Notes: a model not told the origin generated them from the sequence alone. A stretch of 64,000 nt of DNA from Trinickia sp. Y13 (GCF_029522115.1 NZ_JAKWFK010000003.1:434001-498000); one strand, 5' to 3'; counted from the first letter of the stretch, positions 15,170 to 25,807 are shown. Program-made: numbers and translations.

Positions 15170-16177
15170 TCACAAGCCGTTGTTCGCAGCTCGTTGACGC
15201 AGCAAGCCGAGCACTGCATCGCAAAACGGCGTGGGCAGTCCAAGCTTGCGGCCTAGCTCTGGGAACACGCCCAAAATTGGATCGACTTCGAGCGGGCGTC
15301 GCGCCTCCATGTCTTGAAGCATCGACGTCTTGAACGCGCCGAGTTCGCGCGTAACGGCGACACGCTCCTGCGCCGACATCCCGGTTGACAGCCCGAGACG
15401 CTGTCCGATCGCGTCGGCTTCTTCCATCATCCGCAGCGCAAGGGCATGCGTGAGCGGATCGTCGAGGAGACGGTCCGCGGTGGAACCGGTCAACGCGCTG
15501 AGCGGATTCATGTTCATGTTGCCCCAGAGCTTCGCCCAGATCTCGGCGCGGATGTTGTCGGCCGCTTCCACGTCGAAGCCGCCTGCCGAGAGCGCCGAAG
15601 CGAAGCGGTGGGCCGCGGCCGCGCAGCCGGCGAGCGCGGGGCCGACGATGAGCCGATTGCCGCGTCCCCGCTTGACGACGCCGGGCGCTTCGTTGGCCGC
15701 CGATAAATGCACCACGCAGCCTAGCGCGCGAGCGGCGGGCAACACCGCCGAGACGCGGCCGTCCGGATCGACGGCAGCCAGGGGCTCGGCGTCGATCGGC
15801 GCGGCCAGTCCGTGCAGAAACCACCACGGCAGCCCATTCATGGCGGAGACCACTACCGTATCGGCTGCGATGAGCGGTTGCAGGGAAGCCACGAGACCGG
15901 GCAGCGCTTGGGCCTTCAACGCGAGGACCACGAAGTCTTGCACGCCCAGCGCGGCCGCATCGTCGCTGGCCGCTACGCGCACCGCGTCGACCGAGCCGTC
16001 GTGTGCGCGCAGGCGAATGCCATTCTCGCGAATCGCGGCCAAGGTGGCGCCGCGCGCGAGCACCGACACGCGCTGGCCCGCACGGGCGAGCGCCGCGGCG
16101 AGCAATCCGCCGATCGCGCCGGCGCCCACTACGGTGGTGCGCATGGGTTGGGCGCCGTGCCCGTCAGGCAGGTTCAT
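15170..16177 (-). CDS. 2-dehydropantoate 2-reductase family protein (PanE/ApbA)
   Basis: A 335-residue NADPH-dependent reductase of the ketopantoate reductase family. The dinucleotide-binding motif VVGAGAIGG lies at residues 16-24, and the C-terminal catalytic region AEIWAKLWGNMNMNPLSALTG carries the conserved Lys and Asn residues. AAGGAG, formed by the end of the aldolase gene, sits 7 bases before the ATG, which is why this start is preferred to the Met at residue 12. The gene follows the aldolase by 4 bp in one operon. That pairing suggests catabolism of a branched hydroxy or keto acid rather than pantothenate synthesis. Confidence 0.88.
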   Translation of the reverse strand: MNLPDGHGAQPMRTTVVGAGAIGGLLAAALARAGQRVSVLARGATLAAIRENGIRLRAHDGSVDAVRVAASDDAAALGVQDFVVLALKAQALPGLVASLQPLIAADTVVVSAMNGLPWWFLHGLAAPIDAEPLAAVDPDGRVSAVLPAARALGCVVHLSAANEAPGVVKRGRGNRLIVGPALAGCAAAAHRFASALSAGGFDVEAADNIRAEIWAKLWGNMNMNPLSALTGSTADRLLDDPLTHALALRMMEEADAIGQRLGLSTGMSAQERVAVTRELGAFKTSMLQDMEARRPLEVDPILGVFPELGRKLGLPTPFCDAVLGLLRQRAANNGL

Positions 16178-16181
16178 CGCA

Positions 16182-16913
16182 TTACTCCTTGTAGGATGAA
16201 TCGATTTTATCGGCTTGACGCAGTAGAGCGTCGAGCACGTCTTGCCCGGCGCCGTATGCGGGATCGAACTGCAACGCATCGCGCGTGCAGCGCGCCGCGA
16301 CTTCGGGCGGCACCTGCCGGGAACGGCCGAGCGCCGCTGTCGCCAATTGGATCTCGCAGGCGCGGTTCAGCGTCCATAGCCGCGCGAAGGCCAGAGCAAT
16401 CGTCGATCCCGCGGCGAGCAGACCATGATTGCGCAAGATCATGAGCCGCTTGCGGCCGAGATTGGCGACGAGCCTCGGCCCTTCGTCCTCGTGCACCGTG
16501 ATGCCCTCGAAGTCGTGATAAGCGACCATGCCATCGAGTTGCGCCGAATAAAAGTTCGAATTCTCGAGACCCGCCTCGGAGCACGCGACGGCGAGGCCCG
16601 CTGTGGTGTGCGTATGCATCACGCAATGCGCGTCGGGCACGGCGCGATGGATCGCCGCATGCACGACGAAGCCAGCGGGATTGACGCGCCCGGCCGACTC
16701 GTCGACGACGTTGCCATGGAGATCGATCTTGACGAGATTGGACGCCGTGACCTCGGTGTAATGCAGCCCGAAGGGATTGATGAGGAAATGCGTTTGCGGA
16801 CCCGGCACGCGCAGCGTGATGTGGTTGTAGATGAGTTCGGTCCACCCGAGCATCGCGAAGACACGGTATGTGCCTGCGAGCTGGACACGTAACGCACGCT
16901 CTATCTCGTTCAT
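16182..16913 (-). CDS. Class II aldolase/adducin family protein
   Basis: A 243-residue zinc-dependent aldolase-fold protein. The pattern NHITLRVPG, HTHTTAGLAV (two zinc histidines) and LILRNHGLLAAG-like segment near residue 170 (third histidine) define the family, whose members cleave sugar phosphates or decarboxylate/epimerise small acids. GGAGGTTGC precedes the ATG. It is the first gene of an operon with the ketopantoate-reductase-like gene. A promoter with a palindrome over its -35 lies just upstream. Confidence 0.92.
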   Translation of the reverse strand: MNEIERALRVQLAGTYRVFAMLGWTELIYNHITLRVPGPQTHFLINPFGLHYTEVTASNLVKIDLHGNVVDESAGRVNPAGFVVHAAIHRAVPDAHCVMHTHTTAGLAVACSEAGLENSNFYSAQLDGMVAYHDFEGITVHEDEGPRLVANLGRKRLMILRNHGLLAAGSTIALAFARLWTLNRACEIQLATAALGRSRQVPPEVAARCTRDALQFDPAYGAGQDVLDALLRQADKIDSSYKE

Positions 16914-16953
16914 GCAACCTCCATGGCGCGGCTCGCGCCCGCTATCGCAGGGC

Positions 16954-16983
16954 AGAATAGTGCAAACTAGTTGTGTGCACAAC
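16954..16983 (-). promoter_or_regulatory. Promoter and operator of the aldolase operon
   Basis: On the minus strand TTGTGC (16977-16982) and TATTCT (16954-16959) are separated by exactly 17 bp. A perfect inverted repeat GTTGTG-TG-CACAAC (16970-16983) covers the -35, the usual place for a repressor site. GntR or LacI-type proteins bind sites of this kind; no such regulator is adjacent. The rest of the 16914-17231 gap holds the tRNA promoter. Confidence 0.6.
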
Positions 16984-17098
16984 CAATTTTACGAACCTGC
17001 GGCGCAAGACCATGGCTCCCGCGCCGCAGTCGCGAGGATGGCGTCGAACGGGTGGGCGAGGGGGCTGCGGCGAGCGGGGCGCAGCGATCTTCGACTTG

Positions 17099-17129
17099 TC
17101 GACACAACGGCGCGCGAATGAGTTAGAAT
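17099..17129 (+). promoter_or_regulatory. Probable tRNA-Leu promoter
   Basis: TCGACA (17099-17104) and TAGAAT (17124-17129) are separated by 19 bp and followed by a GC-rich start region, as is common for stable RNA promoters. The leader to the mature tRNA would be about 95 nt. Confidence 0.45.
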
Positions 17130-17231
17130 CTCGCGCTTACGCTTTCGATCGCAAAACGTCGCGCCGTTCCCACGGCGCCGAAAGCGAGCCTGACATCGGA
17201 GTGCTGCGCTTGCCGCGCGGGGCGCTTCGGC

Positions 17232-17318
17232 GCGAGGATGGCGAAATTGGTAGACGCACCAGGTTTAGGTCCTGACGCCAGCAATGGTGTGCGGGTTCGA
17301 GTCCCGCTCCTCGCACCA
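17232..17318 (+). tRNA. tRNA-Leu (anticodon UAG)
   Basis: The acceptor arms GCGAGGA and TCCTCGC pair perfectly and the encoded ACCA end is present. The D-arm is GCGAAATTGGTAGACGC, the anticodon loop is TTTAGGT (anticodon TAG), a long variable arm follows, and the T-arm GCGGGTTCGAGTCCCGC is canonical. The long variable arm and anticodon fix the identity as leucine, reading CUN codons. Confidence 0.97.
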
Positions 17319-17325
17319 GTAACAA

Positions 17326-17355
17326 GACGAATGCCCGCTTCTGCGGGCATTCGTC
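17326..17355 (+). terminator. Stem-loop after tRNA-Leu
   Basis: A perfect 13-bp stem (17326-17338 with 17343-17355, arms around GAATGCCCGC) closes on a TTCT loop 7 bases after the tRNA. It has no long T-run but is positioned as the tRNA terminator. Confidence 0.7.
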
Positions 17356-17464
17356 ATTCAGGCTCAGGCTGCGAGCGCCGGCACGAGGCGCTTCTACTTT
17401 TTGACGAAACGCCGGGCCGGATCCCCTAGCCATCGCGCAGCCCTAACCGGCACGGGAAGAGGCC

Positions 17465-17914
17465 CTAGCCATCGGCTTGCGTCCGCGCGATGACCTTGTC
17501 GAGCACTCGCCCGAGCGTCTCCCGCTCCGACTCGCTCAAGCAACTGAACAGATCGGCATTCCACTTGCGCGCGATAGGCATCACTTTGCGAAACAACGCG
17601 CGGCCTTCCTGCGTGAGCGAGATCAATACCACGCGGCCGTCGTCGATGCTTGCCTCGCGTTGGACGAGCCCACGTTTGATGAGCGCCTCCGCTGCCCGGC
17701 TGGCTTGGCTCTTGTCCAGGTTGGCATGCTTGGCCAAGTCCATGATCGAAAACGGGCCGAACGAGCCCACCGATGCGATGACGCGCGCCTCCGGCAGCGT
17801 AATGTCGAGCTTGGTTTGATAACGCTCGCTGATCCCGCGGTCCGACAGCTTGTTCAACACATGCATGCGGTAAGTCAAGAATTGCTCTAGCCCGGCTTTG
17901 GCTGCAGCCTTCAT
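17465..17914 (-). CDS. MarR-family transcriptional regulator
   Basis: A 149-residue winged-helix regulator. The recognition region FSIMDLAKHANLDKSQASRAAEALIKRGLVQREASIDDGRVVLISLT is a textbook MarR wing and helix. No cysteine suited to OhrR-type redox sensing lies near the N-terminus. It lies downstream of glycerate kinase on the same strand with a 127-bp gap, and may be transcribed alone. Ligand and targets are unknown. Confidence 0.92.
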   Translation of the reverse strand: MKAAAKAGLEQFLTYRMHVLNKLSDRGISERYQTKLDITLPEARVIASVGSFGPFSIMDLAKHANLDKSQASRAAEALIKRGLVQREASIDDGRVVLISLTQEGRALFRKVMPIARKWNADLFSCLSESERETLGRVLDKVIARTQADG

Positions 17915-18041
17915 GGGGTCGTCGATCCTATCGAAAAAGGGGCGGGTGAAAAACTATTCGGACGATTGTTGCCGCATCCTGCGCGGCGGTCAACGCGGCA
18001 TTTCACGGCGTTCGCGCATGCATGCAGGCACCGCGTATTCT

Positions 18042-19178
18042 TCATTCGCCGAATTTCAACTGCGCCAATTGCTGCGCTTCGTTGGCGAGCAAGCGCGCCG
18101 CATCGCGAATCGCCGCATCGAGCGCGATAGGTCCGGGGGCGGGCGAGAAACATCCGGCGAAATGCTCGGAGAGGCGCGCGAGCGCGTTCGGATCGATGCC
18201 GCCCGAGAGCAGGGTGGCCGGCACGCCCGCCGCGCGCGCGTGCCGGCAAGCGATGAAGGGCGCTTTGCCGTGCAGCGTTTGGGCGTCGGAGCGGCCTTCG
18301 CCGGTGATCAGCCAGTCGGCGTCCTCGAGCGCGGTGTCCAGGCCCACTTGCGCCGCCACGACTTCCGCGCCGGGCTCGAACCGGGCACCGAGCAAATGCA
18401 GCGCGAAGCCGAGCCCGCCGGCCGCCCCAGCCCCGGGCAGATCGCGGGCGCGGCGGCCGAGCGCCGCTTCGGCCAGCTCGGCGAAATGAGCGAGGATCGC
18501 GTCGAGTGCATCGATGCGATCGGCCTTCACGCCTTTTTGCGGACCGAAGACGGCCGTCGCGCCGTGTTCGCCCGTCAGCGGGTTGTCGACGTCGGACATG
18601 GCGACGAACGAGGCCTGCGCGAGCCGCGCGTCGAGCCCCGACGCATCCACGCGAGCAAGCGCCGCGAGTGCGCGCGGCGTCGGCTCGAGTTCGCGCCCCT
18701 CGGCGTCCAAGAGCTTCATGCCGAGGCCGACGAGCAGCCCCGCGCCGCCATCGTTCGTGCTGCTGCCCCCGAGCGCGACGAAGAAGCGCCGCGCACCGGC
18801 ATCGAGCAGCAGGGCAATCGCTTCACCCATGCCGCGCGTGCTGCGCGCTTCGACGTCCGTCTGCATCGCAATGGCATCGGTGATGCCGACGACCTCGGCC
18901 GTCTCCACGATTGCGCTGCCATCGGCCAACAAACCCGCGGCGGCCTCGCGCTCGACCTGCGACGCGCCATGCACGCGCAGCAGGCGCCGCTCGCCGCCTT
19001 GCCCGAGCATTGCGTCGAGCGTGCCTTCGCCACCGTCGGCCATGGGGCACAGGCGTAGCTGGGCGCCCGGCAGTGCGCGCTTGACGCCTTGCGCGATGGC
19101 CTGCGCCACTTCCTGCGCGCTCAGCGAGCCTTTGAACGAATCCGGGGCGATGACGACGATGGGTGCGCTGCGCGGCAT
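18042..19178 (-). CDS. Glycerate kinase (GlxK/GarK family)
   Basis: A 378-residue kinase that phosphorylates D-glycerate to 2-phosphoglycerate in glyoxylate, glycolate and tartronate catabolism. Family segments are VVIAPDSFKGSLSAQEVAQAI at the N-terminus, PMADGGEGTLDAM, GGSSTNDGGAGLLVGLG and DWLITGEGRSDAQT near the C-terminus. CGGAGA precedes the ATG. The minus-strand promoter should lie in the 19179-19558 gap shared with tig. No glyoxylate carboligase or tartronate semialdehyde reductase gene is adjacent. Confidence 0.95.
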   Translation of the reverse strand: MPRSAPIVVIAPDSFKGSLSAQEVAQAIAQGVKRALPGAQLRLCPMADGGEGTLDAMLGQGGERRLLRVHGASQVEREAAAGLLADGSAIVETAEVVGITDAIAMQTDVEARSTRGMGEAIALLLDAGARRFFVALGGSSTNDGGAGLLVGLGMKLLDAEGRELEPTPRALAALARVDASGLDARLAQASFVAMSDVDNPLTGEHGATAVFGPQKGVKADRIDALDAILAHFAELAEAALGRRARDLPGAGAAGGLGFALHLLGARFEPGAEVVAAQVGLDTALEDADWLITGEGRSDAQTLHGKAPFIACRHARAAGVPATLLSGGIDPNALARLSEHFAGCFSPAPGPIALDAAIRDAARLLANEAQQLAQLKFGE

Positions 19179-19401
19179 GATGTCTCCGAAAATGAGCCGG
19201 CGCCGCGGTGTTGCCGGGGCGCTCGATATTAGAGGTTTGATTCGGTGCGAGCTTATCAGTCCTAGCGCCTCGCCGGATATACCCGGCGGCATGGCAGGCA
19301 TCGGGCGCGCCTCGCTCATGCGCGACGCGGGCGCCCCGAACGCCTCCTTCGGCCTTCGTGCACGCATGCAATGCCAAATCGGGGGCCACCGATCAATAGT
19401 T

Positions 19402-19410
19402 TGCTAGAAT
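19402..19410 (+). promoter_or_regulatory. Extended -10 promoter of the tig operon
   Basis: TG-C-TAGAAT at 19402-19410 is an extended -10 element without a good -35. It would start a leader of about 140 nt before tig. The remaining part of the 19179-19558 gap, which also feeds glycerate kinase on the other strand, shows no gene; the stretch before tig includes a run of six T after GCGGCGC. Confidence 0.5.
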
Positions 19411-19558
19411 ATTCGATTCTTCCGATCCAACCGTGCCGCTGGCGGTCAGCCTCAGGCAGCTTCCGGCGGTGATTGCGGCGCTTTTTTGGGCGAAGCGCAA
19501 CACGTGGGCACGGCGAAAGATACCCGATTCGCTTGAACAATTTAGGACGATTGAAGCC

Positions 19559-20905
19559 ATGGCTAACGTTGTTGAGAACCTCGGCAAGCTTGAACGCCGT
19601 GTGACGATTTCCCTGCCGAAAGACACCGTGCAGAAGGAGATCGATTCGCGCATCCGCCAACTCGCGAAGAACGTCCGCATGCCGGGCTTCCGCCCGGGCA
19701 AGGTGCCGCTGAAGATGGTGACCCAGCAGTACGCGGGGCAGGTCGAAGCCGAGGTGCTGAGCGACAAGGTGGGCAAGCAGTTCTTCGACATCAGCCGCGC
19801 GGAAAATCTGCGCGTCGCCGGCCAGCCGAGCTTCAGCCCGAAGGAAGGCGCCGCGGATGATGCCTACGCGTTCGACGCCACGTTCGAGGTGTACCCCGAA
19901 GTCAAGCTCGGCGATTTGTCGAACGCCGAAGTCGAGCGCGCGGTGACGCAAATCACTGAAGCCGAAGTCGATCGCACGCTGGACATCCTGCGCAAGCAGC
20001 GCGTGCATTACCACGCGCGCGGCGAGGCCGGCGAGCATGGCGACGGCGGCGCGGATACCGCGGCCAAGAGCGGCGACCGCGTCACGGTCGATTTCGTCGG
20101 CAAGCTCGACGGCGTGGCATTCGAAGGCGGTACCGCAGAAGATTTCGTCTTCGTGCTGGGCGAAGGCCGCATGCTGCCCGAATTCGAGCAAGCCGCAACC
20201 GGTTTGTCGCTCGGCCAAGCGCGCGAATTCGACCTGAAGTTCCCCGAGGACTATCACGGCAAGGACGTCGCAGGTAAGACGGCGCAGTTCACGATCACGA
20301 TGAAGAAGATCGAATGGCCGCATCTGCCGGAAGTCGATGCCGAGTTCGCGAAGTCGCTCGGCGTGGCCGACGGCGATCTGGATAAAATGCGCGCAGAGAT
20401 CAAGGAAAACCTCGAGCGGGAGGCCAAGCGCCGCACGCAATCGCTGGTGAAGAACCAAGTGATGGATGCGCTGCTCAAGGTGGCCGAGCTCGAGGTGCCG
20501 AACGCGCTGATCGAGCAAGACCAACAGCGTCTGGTCGAAATGGCGCGCCAAGATCTCATGCAACGCGGTGTGCCCAATGCGCAGAACGCGCCGATCCCGG
20601 CCGAAATGTTCAAGGAACAAGCCGAGCGTCGCGTGAAGCTGGGCCTCGTGTTGGCCGAGCTCGTGAAGGAAAACGGCCTCGAAGCGAAGCCCGAGCAAAT
20701 CCGCGCGGAAGTCGAGGAATTCGCGAAAAGCTACGAAGACCCGAAGGAAGTGATCCGCTGGTATTATTCGAACAAGCAACGCCTGTCCGAAATGGAAGCG
20801 TACGTCGTTGAAAGCAACGTCGTCGAATTCGTTCTCGGCAAGGCGAAGGTGACGGACAAGGAAGTTAGCTTCGAAGCATTGGCGGGCGCCTCGGCGCAAG
20901 CGTAA
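19559..20905 (+). CDS. tig: Trigger factor (ribosome-associated chaperone and peptidyl-prolyl isomerase)
   Basis: A 448-residue chaperone that binds ribosomal protein L23 at the exit tunnel and shields nascent chains. The ribosome-binding signature GFRPGKVP lies near residue 43. The FKBP-like isomerase domain spans about 160-245 ([33 protein letters not shown]), followed by the long helical C-terminal arms. It heads the conserved tig-clpP-clpX-lon block. A 10-residue Gly/Asp/His-rich insertion ([10 protein letters not shown]) precedes the isomerase domain. Confidence 0.98.
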   Translation: MANVVENLGKLERRVTISLPKDTVQKEIDSRIRQLAKNVRMPGFRPGKVPLKMVTQQYAGQVEAEVLSDKVGKQFFDISRAENLRVAGQPSFSPKEGAADDAYAFDATFEVYPEVKLGDLSNAEVERAVTQITEAEVDRTLDILRKQRVHYHARGEAGEHGDGGADTAAKSGDRVTVDFVGKLDGVAFEGGTAEDFVFVLGEGRMLPEFEQAATGLSLGQAREFDLKFPEDYHGKDVAGKTAQFTITMKKIEWPHLPEVDAEFAKSLGVADGDLDKMRAEIKENLEREAKRRTQSLVKNQVMDALLKVAELEVPNALIEQDQQRLVEMARQDLMQRGVPNAQNAPIPAEMFKEQAERRVKLGLVLAELVKENGLEAKPEQIRAEVEEFAKSYEDPKEVIRWYYSNKQRLSEMEAYVVESNVVEFVLGKAKVTDKEVSFEALAGASAQA

Positions 20906-21050
20906 GGCATCGCCAAAGCGGCGTGCAGGCTGTCGGAGTGACGGCCTCACGCCGTTTTTCATGCCGCGATGGTTCGATGATGCATTGCGGCAGTGCGCGC
21001 GGTCCGTCTTCCCGCTGTTTCAAGACCCATTCCGAACAAGGACCCTTTGC

Positions 21051-21704
21051 ATGATCTCTCGCGCTCAACTGTTGGACACGTTGGCTTCGAATGCGCCGCG
21101 CGATTTCGAGGCGCAGGCGCTGGGGCTCGTTCCGATCGTCGTCGAAACGAGCGGCCGTGGCGAGCGTTCGTACGACATCTACTCGCGCCTGTTGAAAGAG
21201 CGCGTGGTGTTCATGGTCGGCGAAGTCAACGACCAAACGGCCAACCTCGTCGTGGCTCAGTTGCTGTTTCTAGAGAGCGAGAATCCCGACAAGGACATCA
21301 GCCTCTATATCAACAGCCCCGGCGGCTCGGTTTCGGCCGGGATGGCGATCTACGATACGATGCAGTTCATCAAGCCGGACGTCTCGACGCTTTGCATGGG
21401 GCTCGCGGCCAGCATGGGCGCGTTCCTGCTCGCGGCGGGTGCGAAGGAGAAACGTTTCGCGCTGCCGAACGCGCGGGTGATGATTCACCAGCCGCTCGGC
21501 GGGGCGCGCGGCCAAGCGTCAGATATCGAGATTCAAGCCCGCGAGATTCTCTACCTGAAAGAACGGCTCAATCAACTGCTCGCGCACCATACGGGGCAGC
21601 CGGTCGAGCGCATCTCGCGCGATACCGATCGCGACAATTTCATGTCGGGCGAGGACGCGCGGGCGTACGGCCTCATCGATCAGGTCCTACAAAAGCGCCC
21701 ATAA
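21051..21704 (+). CDS. clpP: ATP-dependent Clp protease proteolytic subunit ClpP
   Basis: A 217-residue serine peptidase forming the 14-subunit chamber used by ClpX and ClpA. The catalytic triad is Ser121 ([10 protein letters not shown]), His146 ([10 protein letters not shown]) and Asp195 (DTDRDNFMS), at the usual spacing. The N-terminal 20-25 residues are a propeptide in the family. AAGGACC precedes the ATG at 21051, which is preferred to an upstream in-frame ATG at 20961. It lies between tig and clpX as in most proteobacteria. Confidence 0.98.
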   Translation: MISRAQLLDTLASNAPRDFEAQALGLVPIVVETSGRGERSYDIYSRLLKERVVFMVGEVNDQTANLVVAQLLFLESENPDKDISLYINSPGGSVSAGMAIYDTMQFIKPDVSTLCMGLAASMGAFLLAAGAKEKRFALPNARVMIHQPLGGARGQASDIEIQAREILYLKERLNQLLAHHTGQPVERISRDTDRDNFMSGEDARAYGLIDQVLQKRP

Positions 21705-21907
21705 GCATCGGCGGTAGTCGGCATCTTCCCGCACATGTGGGACGGACGGCTCAAGCGATGTCAGAAATGGTCGATAATAGTTCTGGGCGCCGACGCCGGG
21801 GACGCTGATGCGTTTCCCGTACGCCGGCCGGCCGATTTGATCCGATCCTGCATTAGGGGCGGCGATCGGCGTGCCTGTCATTCGAGTGTCCGGAGGCTCG
21901 TATATCC

Positions 21908-23179
21908 ATGGCGGACAAGAAAGGTTCTAACAGCGAAAAGCTGCTGTATTGCTCGTTTTGCGGTAAAAGCCAGCATGAGGTGAAAAAACTCATCGCAGGC
22001 CCGTCCGTGTTCATCTGCGATGAATGCATCGACCTGTGCAACGAGATCATTCGCGACGAGGCCGCGGGAGCCGGCGCGGATTCAGGCTTGTCCAAATCCG
22101 ACTTGCCGAGCCCGCAAGAAATTCGCGACATCCTCGATCAATACGTGATCGGGCAGGAACGCGCGAAGAAGATTCTGGCCGTAGCGGTGTACAACCACTA
22201 CAAGCGGCTCAAGCATCTCGACAAGAAAGACGAAGTCGAGCTCTCCAAGAGCAATATTCTGCTGATCGGGCCCACCGGATCGGGCAAGACATTGCTCGCG
22301 CAGACGCTGGCGCGTCTTTTGAACGTCCCGTTCGTGATCGCCGACGCCACCACGCTGACGGAAGCCGGCTACGTGGGCGAGGACGTCGAGAACATCATTC
22401 AAAAGCTGCTGCAAAACTGCAACTACGAAGTCGAGAAGGCGCAGCGCGGTATCGTTTATATCGACGAAATCGACAAGATCAGCCGCAAGTCGGACAATCC
22501 GTCGATCACGCGCGACGTCTCGGGCGAGGGCGTGCAACAGGCGCTGCTCAAGCTCGTCGAGGGCACGATGGCGTCCGTGCCGCCGCAAGGCGGGCGTAAG
22601 CATCCGAACCAGGACTTCATCCAGGTCGACACGACGAACATCTTGTTCATCTGCGGCGGGGCGTTCGATGGCCTCGAGAAGGTCATCACCGATCGCACCG
22701 AAAAGACGGGCATCGGCTTCGGCGCGAGCGTCAAGAGCAAGCAAGAGCGCGATGCGGGCGAAGTGCTGCGCGAAGTCGAGCCGGAGGATTTGATCAAATT
22801 CGGGTTGATCCCCGAATTGATCGGACGTTTGCCCGTGGTCGCAACGCTCGGCAAGCTGGACGAAGTGGCGCTGATGAAAATCCTGGTCGAGCCCAAGAAC
22901 GCGCTCGTCAAGCAGTACAACAAGCTCTTTGCGATGGAGCGCGTCGAGCTCGAGATCCGTCCGGATGCGCTGCAGGCCGTGGCGCGCAAGGCGATTCGCC
23001 GTAAGACGGGCGCGCGGGGCCTGCGTTCGATTTTGGAACAGGCATTGCTCGACGTCATGTACGAACTGCCGGCGATGAAAGGGGTCAGCAAGGTCATCAT
23101 CGACGATAACGTCATCGATGGCGACGGCAAGCCCCTGCTCATCTACGAAGAAGCGCCCAAGGTCGCGGGCTCGAATTGA
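21908..23179 (+). CDS. clpX: ATP-dependent Clp protease ATP-binding subunit ClpX
   Basis: A 423-residue AAA+ unfoldase that delivers tagged substrates to ClpP. The N-terminal zinc finger has Cys15, Cys18, Cys37 and Cys40. Walker A is GPTGSGKT at 121-128 and Walker B is VYIDEIDK at 183-190. The pore loop GYVGED and the ClpP-binding loop with IGF (near residue 273) are present, followed by the sensor 2 region [12 protein letters not shown] strong terminator follows, so lon has its own promoter. Confidence 0.98.
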   Translation: MADKKGSNSEKLLYCSFCGKSQHEVKKLIAGPSVFICDECIDLCNEIIRDEAAGAGADSGLSKSDLPSPQEIRDILDQYVIGQERAKKILAVAVYNHYKRLKHLDKKDEVELSKSNILLIGPTGSGKTLLAQTLARLLNVPFVIADATTLTEAGYVGEDVENIIQKLLQNCNYEVEKAQRGIVYIDEIDKISRKSDNPSITRDVSGEGVQQALLKLVEGTMASVPPQGGRKHPNQDFIQVDTTNILFICGGAFDGLEKVITDRTEKTGIGFGASVKSKQERDAGEVLREVEPEDLIKFGLIPELIGRLPVVATLGKLDEVALMKILVEPKNALVKQYNKLFAMERVELEIRPDALQAVARKAIRRKTGARGLRSILEQALLDVMYELPAMKGVSKVIIDDNVIDGDGKPLLIYEEAPKVAGSN

Positions 23180-23205
23180 CTAATCCTAAAGCTTTCGCAG
23201 GAATG

Positions 23206-23235
23206 GCCGTTCATGGAGACGTGAACGGCTTTTTT
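23206..23235 (+). terminator. Intrinsic terminator of clpX
   Basis: An 8-bp stem GCCGTTCA/TGAACGGC with an 8-base loop is followed directly by six T. This is a classical intrinsic terminator. Confidence 0.9.
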
Positions 23236-23361
23236 CGTTTATCTTGTGGGTAACACTGACCGCTTCTCAATTCACTGAACTTTTCCCACACGCGTAGGCT
23301 TGCAATCCGTACTGCGGGCCTCAACTACCGAACGAACTGATTCCATCCATGGGGAAATGAA

Positions 23362-25779
23362 ATGTCAGGAACCCAACTCCTTCCTCAAGAGCGCATCACG
23401 CTCCCGCTGCTGCCGTTGCGAGATGTAGTCGTCTTCCCGCATATGGTTATCCCGCTGTTCGTGGGGCGGCCCAAATCGATCAAGGCGCTCGAAGTCGCGA
23501 TGGAGGGCGGCAAGCACATCATGCTTGTCGCGCAAAAGACCGCGGCCAAGGACGAGCCGACCGAAAAAGACATGTATGAAGTGGGGTGTATCGCCAACAT
23601 CCTGCAAATGTTGAAACTGCCCGATGGCACCGTGAAAGTGCTCGTCGAGGGGTTGCAGCGTGCCAAGACGCTCTCGATCGAAGAGCAGGAAACGCAATTT
23701 TCCTGCGAAGTCATGCCGCTCGAGCCCGATCACGCCGACAGCGCCGAGACCGAGGCGCTGCGCCGCGCTATCGTGTCGCAGTTCGACCAATACGTGAAGT
23801 TGAACAAGAAGATCCCGCCCGAAATTTTGACGTCGCTCGCGGGCATCGATGAAGCGGGGCGCCTGGCCGATACGATCGCCGCGCACTTACCGCTCAAGCT
23901 CGATCAGAAGCAGCACATTCTCGAGATGTTCCCGGTTGTGGAACGGCTCGAGCACCTGCTTGCGCAGCTCGAGGCCGAGATCGACATCCTCCAAGTCGAA
24001 AAGCGCATCCGCGGCCGCGTGAAGCGCCAAATGGAGAAGAGCCAACGCGAGTACTACCTGAACGAGCAAGTCAAGGCGATTCAGAAAGAACTGGGCGAAG
24101 GCGAAGAGGGTGCGGACCTCGAAGAGCTCGAGAAGCGCATCGAAGCCGCGCGTATGCCGAAAGAGGCCAAGAAGAAGGCCGATTCCGAGCTCAAGAAGCT
24201 CAAGCTGATGTCGCCGATGTCGGCCGAAGCCACTGTCGTGCGCAACTACATCGACACGCTCATCGCGTTGCCGTGGCGCAAGAAGAGCAAGGTCAACAAC
24301 GACCTCTCGAATGCCGAGCGCGTGCTCGACGAAGACCACTTCGGCCTCGAGAAAGTGAAGGAACGCATTCTCGAGTACCTCGCCGTGCAACAACGCGTGG
24401 ACAAGGTGAAGGCGCCGATTCTTTGCCTCGTTGGGCCTCCGGGCGTCGGTAAGACCTCGCTCGGCCAGTCGATCGCACGTGCGACGAACCGCAAGTTCGT
24501 GCGCATGGCGTTGGGCGGCGTGCGCGACGAAGCCGAGATCCGCGGCCACCGCCGCACGTACATCGGCTCGATGCCGGGCAAGATCTTGCAGAGCCTCACG
24601 AAGGTCGGCGTGCGCAATCCGCTGTTCTTGCTCGATGAAGTCGACAAGATGGGCATGGATTTCCGCGGCGATCCGTCCTCGGCGCTGCTCGAAGTGCTCG
24701 ATCCCGAGCAGAACCATACGTTCGCCGATCACTACGTCGAGGTCGATTTCGACCTGTCGGACGTGATGTTCGTCGCCACGTCGAACTCGCTGAACATCCC
24801 GCCGCCGCTGCTCGACCGGATGGAAGTGATCCGCTTGTCGGGCTACACGGAAGACGAGAAGGTCAGCATTTCGCAACGTTACCTTCTGCCGAAGCAGAAG
24901 AAGAACAACGGGCTGCGCGAAGGCGAGGTCGAAGTGACCGAGGCCGCGATCCGCGACATCATTCGCTACTACACGCGTGAGGCGGGCGTGCGTTCGCTCG
25001 AGCGCGAAGTGTCGAAGATCTGCCGCAAGGTCGTGAAGATGCTGTTGCTGAAGAAGGCGGAAGGCGCGATCAAGGTCGACAGCGGCAACCTCGACACCTT
25101 CCTTGGCGTGCGCAAGTACGACTTCGGCCTGGCAGCGAAGGAAAACCAGATCGGTCAGGTCACGGGCCTCGCTTGGACGGAAGTCGGCGGCGATTTGCTG
25201 ACGATCGAAGCGGCGGTGATGCCTGGCAAGGGCAATGTCATCCGCACGGGATCGCTCGGCGACGTCATGAAGGAGTCGGTCGAAGCGGCGCGGTCGGTGG
25301 TGCGCTCGCGTTCGCGGCGTCTGGGCATCAAGGATGAAGCGTTCGAGAAGCAGGACATTCACATCCACGTGCCCGAAGGCGCGACGCCGAAGGATGGTCC
25401 GTCCGCCGGTATCGCGATGACGACGGCGCTCGTCTCGGTGCTCACGGGTATCCCCGTGCGTGCGAATGTGGCGATGACGGGCGAGATCACGCTGCGCGGC
25501 GAAGTGCTGCCGATCGGCGGGCTCAAGGAAAAGCTGCTGGCGGCGCATCGCGGGGGCATCAAGCTCGTTCTGATCCCCGAGGAGAACGTCAAGGATTTGG
25601 CGGATATCCCCGATAACGTGAAGAATGCGATCGAGATCGTGCCGGTGCGCTGGATCGACAAGGTGCTCGAGCTCGCTTTGGAACGCGTGCCTGAGCCGTT
25701 GGTCGAGGAAGAAGTGAAGGCCGCGCCCGTGGCCGACGCAACCAAGGATGCGGCAGCGACGGAAGTCGTTAAGCACTGA
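23362..25779 (+). CDS. lon: ATP-dependent protease La (Lon)
   Basis: An 805-residue AAA+ serine protease that degrades damaged and regulatory proteins. The N-terminal substrate domain starts with [22 protein letters not shown]. Walker A is GPPGVGKTS from residue 358, and [10 protein letters not shown] is Walker B. The protease domain carries the Ser-Lys dyad Ser681 ([10 protein letters not shown]) and Lys724 ([14 protein letters not shown]). The length is slightly above the E. coli protein owing to an Ala-rich acidic tail. GGGGAAATGA precedes the ATG. The 182-bp gap before it must contain its promoter; I could not identify a convincing heat-shock sigma-32 element. Confidence 0.98.
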   Translation: MSGTQLLPQERITLPLLPLRDVVVFPHMVIPLFVGRPKSIKALEVAMEGGKHIMLVAQKTAAKDEPTEKDMYEVGCIANILQMLKLPDGTVKVLVEGLQRAKTLSIEEQETQFSCEVMPLEPDHADSAETEALRRAIVSQFDQYVKLNKKIPPEILTSLAGIDEAGRLADTIAAHLPLKLDQKQHILEMFPVVERLEHLLAQLEAEIDILQVEKRIRGRVKRQMEKSQREYYLNEQVKAIQKELGEGEEGADLEELEKRIEAARMPKEAKKKADSELKKLKLMSPMSAEATVVRNYIDTLIALPWRKKSKVNNDLSNAERVLDEDHFGLEKVKERILEYLAVQQRVDKVKAPILCLVGPPGVGKTSLGQSIARATNRKFVRMALGGVRDEAEIRGHRRTYIGSMPGKILQSLTKVGVRNPLFLLDEVDKMGMDFRGDPSSALLEVLDPEQNHTFADHYVEVDFDLSDVMFVATSNSLNIPPPLLDRMEVIRLSGYTEDEKVSISQRYLLPKQKKNNGLREGEVEVTEAAIRDIIRYYTREAGVRSLEREVSKICRKVVKMLLLKKAEGAIKVDSGNLDTFLGVRKYDFGLAAKENQIGQVTGLAWTEVGGDLLTIEAAVMPGKGNVIRTGSLGDVMKESVEAARSVVRSRSRRLGIKDEAFEKQDIHIHVPEGATPKDGPSAGIAMTTALVSVLTGIPVRANVAMTGEITLRGEVLPIGGLKEKLLAAHRGGIKLVLIPEENVKDLADIPDNVKNAIEIVPVRWIDKVLELALERVPEPLVEEEVKAAPVADATKDAAATEVVKH

Positions 25780-25807
25780 CCCGGCGCCGTTCAGGCGACT
25801 AACGGGT

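Noticed and set aside
19433-19558. N-terminal extension of trigger factor
   Set aside because: Upstream in-frame codons are open, but the family start [14 protein letters not shown] lies at 19559 and the stretch before it reads as leader.
23887-25776. A 629-codon open frame antisense to lon
   Set aside because: It is a GC-rich shadow of lon with Arg/His/Asp-rich, family-free translation and no ribosome-binding site.
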